Under the pieces are notes generated by a model. The model did not search any database. It was given only the letters and a program-made list of their open reading frames with translations, and was not told where the DNA came from. 9,672 bases of DNA from an uncultured Bacilli bacterium. GTDB lineage: Bacteria; Bacillota_I; Bacilli_A; RF39; UBA660. Made by a program: the position numbers and the translations under genes. Every line of letters begins with the position of its first letter. Within the stretch, counting starts at the first letter, position 1. The stretch spans positions 1 to 9,672 of the forward strand of contig CAKOXL010000036.1 of NCBI GenBank assembly GCA_934130105.1, written 5' to 3'. This document shows, in pieces, positions 1 through 5,044 of this stretch.

Positions 1-561
1 AAGGTTTCTGAGCGTTATAATTTCTTAGATGGTCAGAAGAAGGATTTATTAGAAGCAAAGGATACATTACTTGAAATTATATCGGAAATGGACGAAGTTA
101 TGAAAGAAGAATTCTTAAAGACTTTTAAACAGATTCAGGTAGAATTTGAAGGTGTATTTAAGCAGTTATTTGGTGGTGGACGAGCATCATTAAAATTAAC
201 TGACCCTGATAATATTTTAGAAACCGGTGTTGAAATTATAGCATCTCCTCCAGGTAAAAAGCTAACCACTATTAGTTTATTATCTGGTGGTGAAAAGACT
301 TTAACAGCGATTAGTTTATTATTCGCAATATTAAATGTTAGACCAATTCCATTCTGTATTTTTGATGAAGTAGAAGCTGCACTTGATGAAGCTAACGTAG
401 ATAATTTTGGTAAATACTTAGATCATTACAAAACTAAAACACAATTTTTATTAATTACTCATAAGAAGAAAACAATGGAATATGCAAATACTTTATATGG
501 TATTACGATGCAAGAATCCGGAGTTAGTAAATTAGTTAGCGTTAAACTTGAAAATAGATAA
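1..561 (+). CDS. smc: Chromosome segregation ATPase SMC, C-terminal fragment (5' end outside window)
   Basis: SMC is the ATPase of the bacterial condensin (with ScpA and ScpB) that compacts and segregates the chromosome. The reading frame is open from base 1, giving 186 residues of the C-terminal head domain; the ATG at 88 is internal and not the start. In fragment numbering, the ABC signature LSGGEK lies at about 94-99, the Walker B stretch FCIFDEVEAALD at about 118-129 with the acidic pair D122/E123, and the H-loop LLITHKK with His154. The tail TMQESGVSKLVSVKLE is the usual end of Firmicute SMC proteins. The hinge, the coiled coils and the Walker A head are upstream of the window. No terminator hairpin is visible after the stop; the next promoter begins 23 bases later. 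Truncation is due only to the window edge. Confidence 0.97.
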   Translation, partial: KVSERYNFLDGQKKDLLEAKDTLLEIISEMDEVMKEEFLKTFKQIQVEFEGVFKQLFGGGRASLKLTDPDNILETGVEIIASPPGKKLTTISLLSGGEKTLTAISLLFAILNVRPIPFCIFDEVEAALDEANVDNFGKYLDHYKTKTQFLLITHKKKTMEYANTLYGITMQESGVSKLVSVKLENR

Positions 562-583
562 ACGTATACATAAAATTTACTAC

Positions 584-612
584 TTGACATATACTATAAT
601 TAGGAATATAAT
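584..612 (+). promoter_or_regulatory. Sigma-A promoter of the Asn T-box operon
   Basis: Consensus -35 TTGACA (584-589) and consensus -10 TATAAT (607-612) are separated by 17 bases, which is an ideal housekeeping promoter. Transcription should start near 619, just before the T-box leader. A second TATAAT at 595-600 is only 5 bases from the -35 box and is not the functional spacing. Confidence 0.9.
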
Positions 613-619
613 TTTTTCA

Positions 620-896
620 ATGACTTGGAAAAAGAGGAGTAATATTGTTTCATTTTATAAAGCGAGTTAGGTATGGTGTAAGCTAACATAAAAAGCAATA
701 TGAAGAACACTTTGGAGTTGCTTATGTGAACTTAAGTAATGTAAGCCGGTTGTAAACCGTTATTTATTTACTAGATTTTGTTAGAAATCAAAAGGGATCA
801 TGATTTTATTTTATGATAAATTGGGTGGCACCGCGGAAGGCTAGTTTCGTCCCATACGTATCTTTTTACGTGTGGATGCGACTAGTCTTTTATTTT
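620..896 (+). promoter_or_regulatory. T-box riboswitch, Asn-specific (specifier AAC)
   Basis: This leader senses uncharged tRNA and controls transcription of the downstream asnS operon. Stem I carries the GA motif AGAGGAGTA (633-641), the helix ATATTG/CAATAT (642-647 with 696-701), the distal helix GTTAG/CTAAC (666-670 with 683-687) and the specifier segment GAAGAACACTTTGGAG. By the usual T-box layout, the specifier codon is AAC at 706-708, which is Asn. The conserved T-box TGGCACCGCGG lies at 826-836. The antiterminator pairs GGG 823-825 with CCC 851-853 and GCG 833-835 with CGT 848-850, leaving the bulge UGGCACC. UGGC complements the 3' end GCCA (discriminator G) of the tRNA-Asn genes encoded in this same window. 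The antiterminator competes with the terminator at 837-890 for bases 848-853. The 5' boundary is approximate. Confidence 0.95.
837..896 (+). terminator. T-box-controlled intrinsic terminator
   Basis: The long hairpin pairs 837-860 with 867-889, with one bulged C and a few G-U pairs, around the short U-rich loop 861-866. It is followed by the T-rich run CTTTTATTTTA. The 5' arm contains the CGTCCC segment that is also the 3' half of the antiterminator, so the two folds exclude each other. Confidence 0.9.
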
Positions 897-915
897 ATAG
901 AAAAGAGGAATTTAT

Positions 916-948
916 ATGGATTCAGTGACCTTACCCAATTATGACTAA
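916..948 (+). CDS. Short leader ORF (10 codons) overlapping the start of the ProX-like gene; possibly its displaced N-terminus
   Basis: The only good ribosome site after the T-box, AAAGAGGAA (902-910), points to ATG 916, which encodes MDSVTLPNYD and stops at TAA 946-948. The ATG of the ProX-like gene at 941 lies inside this ORF in another frame, with no Shine-Dalgarno of its own and a TGA in its own frame at 926. Three readings fit: a leader peptide with stop-restart coupling; a true N-terminus displaced by a one-base indel (dropping one C of the CCC at 934-936 would join the frames as MDSVTLPIMTNEYL...); or a frameshift event. I cannot choose from the sequence alone. No known family is recognised. 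Confidence 0.35.
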   Translation: MDSVTLPNYD

Positions 949-1564
949 TGAGTATTTAAGTTTAATTTCTAAAACAAAGTTATACCCAATGGAGTTTCAA
1001 GAAAAAATAAAAAAAATTAAAGTTGGTCAAGATTTTTGCCATGAACTTGATGAAAGTGGTATTTCATATTCGTGGTGTATTAGACATCCTGAGGTAGTAG
1101 GATGTAGTGAGTCTAGAAATTATTATCAAAGATATCAAGAATATTTAGGTAGTGATTATAGTATTTGCAAACATTTGGTTGTTCATGAGAGAAAAGGCTT
1201 AAAAAGAAACTTTTTAATTATAGTAGATGATGAAAAAAGTGTTGATTTAAAAGCTTTAAAGGAACAACTTGATTGTAGCAAGCTTGAATTTGTTGATAGT
1301 GATGCACTTTGTGATTTGCTTTCTACGGTACCTGGCAATGTTTCACTTTTTAATATTAAATTTGATACTGATAATAGAGTTAATTTGATTATTGATAGTG
1401 AGCTTCTTGATAAAAGTTTATTAGCTTTTCACCCACTTTATAATGGTATGAGCTTATTTTTAACTCCTAATGATGCTTTTAAGTTTTTGGATACAATTGA
1501 TAGATGTGCAACTGTTATTGATGTTCCAAGTAAAAAAGAATATGTATTAGAAAAAGTTATGTAA
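941..1564 (+). CDS. ProX/YbaK-family aminoacyl-tRNA deacylase-like protein in an Asn operon
   Basis: The family holds free-standing trans-editing proteins (ProXp, YbaK, PrdX) that hydrolyse mischarged aminoacyl-tRNAs in the cytoplasm, classically Ala- or Cys-tRNA-Pro. Of 207 residues, about 29-195 fit the family. LDESGISYSWCIRHPEV (36-52) matches the LxxLGIxYExxxHPxV entry. The family Lys is probably K77 in SICKHLVVHE, followed by FLIIVDDEKSVDLKAL, the PGNVSLF turn at 131-137 and the FHP stretch at 163-165. The first ~28 residues are extra and unassigned. It is co-transcribed under the Asn T-box and ends 31 bases before asnS, so its substrate may well involve tRNA-Asn rather than tRNA-Pro; that is inference. 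ATG 941 is chosen because the frame is closed upstream at 926, but it has no Shine-Dalgarno and may be translated by coupling to the ORF at 916. Confidence 0.8.
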   Translation: MTNEYLSLISKTKLYPMEFQEKIKKIKVGQDFCHELDESGISYSWCIRHPEVVGCSESRNYYQRYQEYLGSDYSICKHLVVHERKGLKRNFLIIVDDEKSVDLKALKEQLDCSKLEFVDSDALCDLLSTVPGNVSLFNIKFDTDNRVNLIIDSELLDKSLLAFHPLYNGMSLFLTPNDAFKFLDTIDRCATVIDVPSKKEYVLEKVM

Positions 1565-1595
1565 CAATTAATTTATAGTAAGGAAGGTAATAATA

Positions 1596-2972
1596 ATGAT
1601 TGATTTAAGAAAATTATATAAAGATTTAGATGAATATGTTGATAAAGAAATTGAATTAAAGGGATGGATTAGGGGACATCGTAAACAAAAAGATTTTGGT
1701 TTTATTGATTTTTCTGATGGAACTTGTTTTAAACATATGCAAATTGTTTATGATAAAGATACAACTGACTTTACAGCTATTCAACAACTAAAGTATGGAA
1801 GTGCAATTTGTGTTGTTGGTAAGTTAGTTAAGTCTCAAGGCTCTTTACAAGATTATGAAGTAAAAGCAGAAAAAATCACATTAGAAGGTGATTGTAGTGA
1901 TGATTATCCACTTCAACCTAAACAACATTCAAGAGAATTTTTAAGAGAGATTGGTTATTTAAGACCACGTGCTAACTTATTTCAAGCTGTATTTCGTGTT
2001 AGAAGTTTAGCAGCAATGGCAATTCATACTTATTTCCAAGAAAAAGGCTTCGTTTATTTACATGCTCCACTTATTACAGCAAGTGATTGTGAAGGAGCAG
2101 GTGAGATGTTTCAAGTAACGACACTTGATTTAGAAAAGGTTGCATCAACTGGAAAGGTTGATTATAGTAAGGACTTTTTTGGTAAACATACAGCTTTAAC
2201 AGTATCAGGACAATTGCAGGGTGAAACTTTCGCAATGGCATTTAAAAATATTTATACTTTTGGTCCAACATTTAGAGCTGAAAATTCTAATACTAAGACT
2301 CATGCAAGTGAATTTTGGATGATAGAACCAGAAATGGCTTTTTGTGATTTGAATGGTTTAATGGATATAGAAGAAGATATGCTTAAGTTTGTGGTTAGTT
2401 ATGTATTAGAACATGCTAAAGATGAAATGGTATTTTTTGATAAATTTGTTGAAAAAGGTTTAATTGATAAATTAACTAAGCTTGTAAATAGTAAATTTAC
2501 AAGAATTACACATGAAGATGCTATTACTATTTTGAAGAAAGCTGATGTAAAATGGGAATTTACTCCTGAATATGGTGAAGATATTGCTAAAGAACATGAA
2601 AAGTATATTACTGAATATTTTGATGGACCAGTATTTATTACTGATTGGCCAAAGGATATTAAAGCTTTCTATATGAAACAAAATGCTGATGGTAAAACAG
2701 TAGCTGCTGTTGATTTAGAGGTTCCTGGTGCAGGTGAGTTGATGGGTGGCTCTCAAAGGGAAGAAGATTACGATAAATTAATAGCTAGAATGAAAGATAT
2801 GAATGTTCCTACTGATGATATGCAATGGTATTTAAATTTGAGAAAATTTGGTGGTTGTGTTCATAGTGGCTTTGGTATGGGATTTGAACGCTTACTTATT
2901 TATTTAACTGGTGTTGAAAATATTCGTGATGTAATTCCTTATCCTAGAACTCCAGGTAATTGTGATTTTTAA
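1596..2972 (+). CDS. asnS: Asparaginyl-tRNA synthetase
   Basis: This class IIb synthetase attaches Asn to tRNA-Asn in the cytoplasm. The 458 residues are of normal length. An N-terminal OB-fold anticodon-binding domain (about 15-100, with IELKGWIRGHRKQKDFGFI) is followed by the class II core: motif 1 region around GFVYLHAPLITASDCEGAGE (151-170), motif 2 FRAEN (226-230) through EFWMIEPE (239-246), and motif 3 GFGMGFERLL (425-434). The C-terminal IPYPRTPGNCDF is the AsnRS hallmark; AspRS ends its active-site helix differently. The long insertion between motifs 2 and 3 is common in this AsnRS branch. The start is fixed by the Shine-Dalgarno AGGAAGG at 1581-1587. It is the last gene of the Asn T-box operon and is followed by a terminator and then by two tRNA-Asn genes. 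Confidence 0.98.
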   Translation: MIDLRKLYKDLDEYVDKEIELKGWIRGHRKQKDFGFIDFSDGTCFKHMQIVYDKDTTDFTAIQQLKYGSAICVVGKLVKSQGSLQDYEVKAEKITLEGDCSDDYPLQPKQHSREFLREIGYLRPRANLFQAVFRVRSLAAMAIHTYFQEKGFVYLHAPLITASDCEGAGEMFQVTTLDLEKVASTGKVDYSKDFFGKHTALTVSGQLQGETFAMAFKNIYTFGPTFRAENSNTKTHASEFWMIEPEMAFCDLNGLMDIEEDMLKFVVSYVLEHAKDEMVFFDKFVEKGLIDKLTKLVNSKFTRITHEDAITILKKADVKWEFTPEYGEDIAKEHEKYITEYFDGPVFITDWPKDIKAFYMKQNADGKTVAAVDLEVPGAGELMGGSQREEDYDKLIARMKDMNVPTDDMQWYLNLRKFGGCVHSGFGMGFERLLIYLTGVENIRDVIPYPRTPGNCDF

Positions 2973-2981
2973 GAGTTATTT

Positions 2982-3023
2982 AAAACAAAGAGTATTTACT
3001 AATATTCTTTGTTTTAATTTTTT
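2982..3023 (+). terminator. Terminator of the asnS operon
   Basis: A 14-base arm at 2982-2995 pairs with 3002-3015 (one G-U pair) around the loop TTACTA, followed by AA and six T. It lies ten bases after the asnS stop. Confidence 0.92.
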
Positions 3024-3090
3024 ATAAAAATATGTTTTGTTTTTAAATTTAAGTTAGAAAATAGAAATTCATAAAAATTTAAAAAAAGTA

Positions 3091-3119
3091 TTGCAAAAGT
3101 TAAAAATGTATTATATAAT
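3091..3119 (+). promoter_or_regulatory. Sigma-A promoter of the tRNA-Asn/Asn/Glu cluster
   Basis: TTGCAA (3091-3096) and a perfect TATAAT (3114-3119) are 17 bases apart. The predicted start near 3126 leaves a short 5' leader before the first tRNA. Confidence 0.85.
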
Positions 3120-3140
3120 GAAATAGCTTTATGTAATTGT

Positions 3141-3216
3141 GCCTGATTAGCTCAGCTGGTAGAGCACTCGGCTGTTAACCGATAGGTCGTAGGTCCGAGT
3201 CCTACATCAGGCGCCA
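3141..3216 (+). tRNA. tRNA-Asn(GTT), copy 1
   Basis: The acceptor GCCTGAT pairs with ATCAGGC (3206-3212); the discriminator is G3213 and CCA is encoded (3214-3216). The D stem is GCTC/GAGC, the anticodon loop CTGTTAA with GTT at 3174-3176, and the T stem GTAGG/CCTAC. Two oddities are visible. The T loop reads TCCGAGT, so position 55 is C (3195) instead of the near-universal T that becomes pseudouridine. The anticodon stem CTCGG/CCGAT has a C-T mismatch at positions 27-43. Its GCCA end matches the UGGC bulge of the upstream T-box. Confidence 0.97.
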
Positions 3217-3236
3217 TTTATTTGTTTTGTTGTTGT

Positions 3237-3312
3237 GCCTGATTAGCTCAGTTGGTAGAGCACTCGGCTGTTAACCGATAGGTCGTAGGTCCGAGTCCTA
3301 CATCAGGCGCCA
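3237..3312 (+). tRNA. tRNA-Asn(GTT), copy 2
   Basis: It is identical to copy 1 except for one D-loop base (C3156 in copy 1, T3252 here). The two lie in tandem with a 96-base period and a 20-base T/G-rich spacer. It has the same C at T-loop position 55 and the same 27-43 mismatch, and CCA is encoded. It is co-transcribed with copy 1 and tRNA-Glu. Confidence 0.97.
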
Positions 3313-3315
3313 TCT

Positions 3316-3392
3316 GGCCAGTTGGTGAAGTGGCTTAACACACCGCCCTTTCACGGCGGCATTCACGGGTCCGAATCCCGTACTGGTCACCA
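3316..3392 (+). tRNA. tRNA-Glu(TTC)
   Basis: The acceptor GGCCAGT pairs with ACTGGTC (one G-U), with discriminator A and encoded CCA (3390-3392). The anticodon stem is CCGCC/GGCGG with loop CTTTCAC and anticodon TTC at 3350-3352. The T stem ACGGG/CCCGT encloses TCCGAAT, so position 55 is C (3371), as in the two tRNA-Asn genes. It starts only three bases after the second tRNA-Asn. Confidence 0.96.
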
Positions 3393-3403
3393 TATAGTTA
3401 ATT

Positions 3404-3430
3404 ACCCTTGCATAGCAGGGGTTTTATTTT
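3404..3430 (+). terminator. Terminator of the tRNA cluster
   Basis: ACCCTTGC pairs with GCAGGGGT (one T-G pair) around the loop ATA and is followed by TTTATTTT. It lies 11 bases after tRNA-Glu. Confidence 0.88.
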
Positions 3431-3473
3431 GTCTTAATTTTGATAACTTTTTATTATCATTTACTAAAATTTT

Positions 3474-3482
3474 TGTTAAAAT
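3474..3482 (+). promoter_or_regulatory. Possible extended -10 promoter for the DUF5684-like gene
   Basis: TGTTAAAAT reads as TGn plus TAAAAT (3477-3482), an extended -10 element about 26 bases before the start codon. Only a poor -35 (TTATCA, 3454-3459, 17 bases away) is present. An alternative pair is TTGATA 3440-3445 with TAAAAT 3465-3470, but its spacing is 19. Confidence 0.45.
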
Positions 3483-3507
3483 AGTAATAGATGATAGGAG
3501 GGGTATT

Positions 3508-4506
3508 ATGTATAATGATTATCCAACTATATATGAAAGTGTAATAAATCAGAATTTAATATATATAATTATTCTTATAACAATTTGTTTAATATTACTT
3601 ATTATTTCTTTTATTTCATTATCAAAAGTATTTAAAAAAGCTAATCGTTCTGGTATATCAGCTATTATTCCAATTTATAATTTGATTGTTTTATTAGAAA
3701 TCACCAATTATCCAAAATGGTATCTTGTGCTGTTATTAATTCCAGGTGTTAATATAGTTATATATTTTATTATTATATTTAAACTTGCTAAATTGTTTAA
3801 AAAAAGTAATGCTTTTGCTTTAGGCATTATATTCTTACCGTTTATATTTTTAACTATTTTAGCCTTTAATGATAGTGAGTATATTGGAATTAATTTAGTA
3901 GCAATGGAAGGTAAAGATCCAGTTGTTAATATTCCGGTTATCGATTCTAATGAAGTTGAAAGTACACCTACTGTAAATGATAGCTATGATGATTCTATTA
4001 AAAATGTTAATATCTCCATAGGTGGTGGAGTTTATCAGAGAAACTATACTAATAATTTGTTGCAAGTTGATGAAAAACAGGCAATTTATAATGATAATAA
4101 AAATGTTAACGATTCCAATAAAAGAGAAAATATTATATCTACCCCAACATTTATTTCACCAGTTTCTATTAAAGAAGATGTAGTTACTAGTCCTATGAAT
4201 CAAAATCAGTCAAATCAAGATCAGTCATTTATTAAATTTCCAGATCCAGTTACTACTAATGATAATTCAAAAGTAAATATGGTTAATAACAGTATTAGTA
4301 ATGATTATATTAAAATGCCAAATGAGATACCAAGTAATGTACAAAATAATGTGTTAAATATTACTAATACTCAAGAACAATCTAATAATACTAACTTTAA
4401 TAGTGTTAACCGTTCTAATAGTGACTATATTTCTTGCCCTAAGTGTGGCGCTAGAATTAAAAGTGATGCTAAAGTCTGTTTCTTATGTGGTAGGCGACTA
4501 GATTAA
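3508..4506 (+). CDS. Membrane protein, DUF5684-like domain plus Asn-rich linker and C-terminal zinc ribbon
   Basis: Function unknown. The 332 residues fall into three parts. Residues 1-125 hold three or four hydrophobic segments (about 17-38, 52-64, 71-92, 102-120). The pattern ANRSGISAIIPIYNLIVLLE, then a second pass ending in VNIVIYFIIIFKLAKLFKKS and ALGIIFLPFIF, resembles the DUF5684 family of small Firmicute membrane proteins. Residues about 130-305 are a low-complexity linker rich in Asn, Ser and Thr. Residues 308-332 form a zinc ribbon, CPKC...CFLC, with C310, C313, C324 and C327; since such ribbons stay reduced, the tail is probably cytoplasmic. The ATG at 3508 is chosen for the strong Shine-Dalgarno AGGAGGGG (3496-3503); the frame is open further upstream only because it runs through tRNA-Glu. 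It stands alone between two tRNA units, apparently with its own promoter. Confidence 0.85.
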   Translation: MYNDYPTIYESVINQNLIYIIILITICLILLIISFISLSKVFKKANRSGISAIIPIYNLIVLLEITNYPKWYLVLLLIPGVNIVIYFIIIFKLAKLFKKSNAFALGIIFLPFIFLTILAFNDSEYIGINLVAMEGKDPVVNIPVIDSNEVESTPTVNDSYDDSIKNVNISIGGGVYQRNYTNNLLQVDEKQAIYNDNKNVNDSNKRENIISTPTFISPVSIKEDVVTSPMNQNQSNQDQSFIKFPDPVTTNDNSKVNMVNNSISNDYIKMPNEIPSNVQNNVLNITNTQEQSNNTNFNSVNRSNSDYISCPKCGARIKSDAKVCFLCGRRLD

Positions 4507-4530
4507 ATTAAAAAAAATAATTAGTAATTG

Positions 4531-4559
4531 TTGACATTATTTCAATATTACTGTATTAT
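4531..4559 (+). promoter_or_regulatory. Sigma-A promoter of tRNA-Ser
   Basis: Consensus TTGACA (4531-4536), a 17-base spacer and TATTAT (4554-4559). Transcription should start near 4566. The leader then contains the dyad ATACGG (4565-4570)/CCGTAT (4588-4593) just before the tRNA. Confidence 0.85.
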
Positions 4560-4595
4560 TATAAATACGGAAGCAAGAGTGTTATTACCGTATAT

Positions 4596-4686
4596 GGAGA
4601 CATACTCAAGAGGCTGAAGAGGCGCCCCTGCTAAGGGTGTAGAGCGGGCAACTGCTGCGAGAGTTCAAATCTCTCTGTCTCCGCCA
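4596..4686 (+). tRNA. tRNA-Ser(GCT)
   Basis: This is a class II tRNA of 91 bases with a long variable arm. The acceptor GGAGACA pairs with TGTCTCC (4676-4682), with discriminator G and encoded CCA (4684-4686). The anticodon stem is CGCCC/GGGTG around CTGCTAA, with anticodon GCT at 4630-4632, reading AGC/AGT. The T loop is TTCAAAT with the normal T at position 55, in contrast to the other three tRNAs here. Confidence 0.97.
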
Positions 4687-4698
4687 TATATGAAATGA

Positions 4699-4715
4699 TC
4701 CTTATTTTATAAGGA
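4699..4715 (+). other. Small hairpin downstream of tRNA-Ser
   Basis: TCCTTAT (4699-4705) pairs perfectly with ATAAGGA (4709-4715) around TTT. It has no T run after it, so it is not a terminator by itself. It may be part of 3' trailer processing of the tRNA-Ser transcript. Confidence 0.45.
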
Positions 4716-4726
4716 AATAATTATAA

Positions 4727-4773
4727 AAAAGAGCATTTGTTACAATTTAGGTTGTATAGATGCTCTTTTGTTT
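4727..4773 (+). terminator. Terminator of tRNA-Ser
   Basis: AAAAGAGCAT (4727-4736) pairs with ATGCTCTTTT (4760-4769). An inner TACAA/TTGTA helix adds stability, and TTTTG TTTT follows. Its A/T-symmetric form may also serve opposite-strand transcripts, but no minus-strand gene lies nearby. Confidence 0.88.
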
Positions 4774-4787
4774 TATAAAAAAGTTGC

Positions 4788-4815
4788 TTGCTTTTTTAAT
4801 TATTTTATATATAAT
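4788..4815 (+). promoter_or_regulatory. Promoter of the prepilin-like small gene
   Basis: TTGCTT (4788-4793), a 16-base spacer and consensus TATAAT (4810-4815). A start near 4822 would give a very short leader that opens almost at the Shine-Dalgarno (4824-4829). Confidence 0.6.
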
Positions 4816-4837
4816 TTAATTATAGGGTGATGAAGTT

Positions 4838-4996
4838 GTGCTAAATAATAAGGGATTTGCGGTATCAATAATTTTATATTCTATATCAGCTGTTATTGTA
4901 CTTATTTTGGCATTATTATTATCAATAAATGCTTCTAATGTTAGAAATACCGGTAAAATGGCTGATGAAATAAAGAAAGAGATAAGTGGATTATAG
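4838..4996 (+). CDS. Small prepilin-like single-pass membrane protein (52 aa)
   Basis: The short reading frame opens with GTG and reads MLNNKGFAVSIILYSISAVI... to ...KKEISGL. The Shine-Dalgarno AGGGTGA (4824-4830) lies about seven bases before the GTG; the ATG at 4830 stops after four codons and is excluded. The N-terminus has the layout of a type IV prepilin: short leader, Lys-Gly then Phe (possible cleavage between G6 and F7), and a hydrophobic helix at about 8-30. It lacks the usual Glu at mature position 5 (Ile here), and after the helix there is only a 22-residue polar tail, so no pilin head domain. It could be a minor pseudopilin-like piece or simply a small membrane protein. It has its own promoter and terminator and lies just before sigG. 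The lack of frame disruption, the ribosome site and the hydrophobic helix support a real gene. Confidence 0.7.
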   Translation: MLNNKGFAVSIILYSISAVIVLILALLLSINASNVRNTGKMADEIKKEISGL

Positions 4997-5014
4997 TTTG
5001 ATTCACTTATTTTT
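4982..5014 (+). terminator. Terminator of the prepilin-like gene, formed over its own stop codon
   Basis: Bases 4982-4993 pair with 4999-5010 (12 pairs, two of them G-U) around the loop TAGTT (4994-4998), which contains the stop codon TAG. Five T (5010-5014) follow. The fold insulates sigG from upstream transcription. The SigG-like -35 box starts at the very next base. Confidence 0.72.
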
Positions 5015-5044
5015 GTATAAAAATATCTTTAACTGTTCATAATT
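5015..5044 (+). promoter_or_regulatory. SigF/SigG-type promoter in front of sigG
   Basis: GTATA (5015-5019) fits the forespore -35 GHATR. After 18 bases, CATAATT (5038-5044) fits the -10 CATNHTA except for the last base. No good sigma-A pair is visible in this gap. Known biology: sigG is switched on in the forespore by SigF and then by SigG itself. The start would fall near 5051, giving a leader of about 13 bases that begins at the Shine-Dalgarno. Confidence 0.5.

Noticed and set aside
2472..2681. 69-codon open frame on the minus strand inside asnS
   Set aside because: It lies fully within the certain asnS gene, encodes a Phe/Ile/Ser-rich low-complexity product typical of antisense AT-rich DNA, and has no ribosome site.
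3141..3392. tRNA cluster as an integration (att) site or mobile element edge
   Set aside because: No integrase, no partial tRNA repeat and no change in gene style nearby. The second tRNA-Asn is a full functional-looking copy, not an att fragment.
3322..3507. N-terminal extension of the DUF5684-like gene
   Set aside because: The frame is open by chance through tRNA-Glu and its terminator. The strong Shine-Dalgarno at 3496-3503 places the start at 3508, and the extension shows no protein-like pattern.
4830..4844. ATG at 4830 as start of the small prepilin-like gene
   Set aside because: It runs only ATG AAG TTG TGC then TAA, in another frame. GTG 4838 gives the coherent membrane protein.
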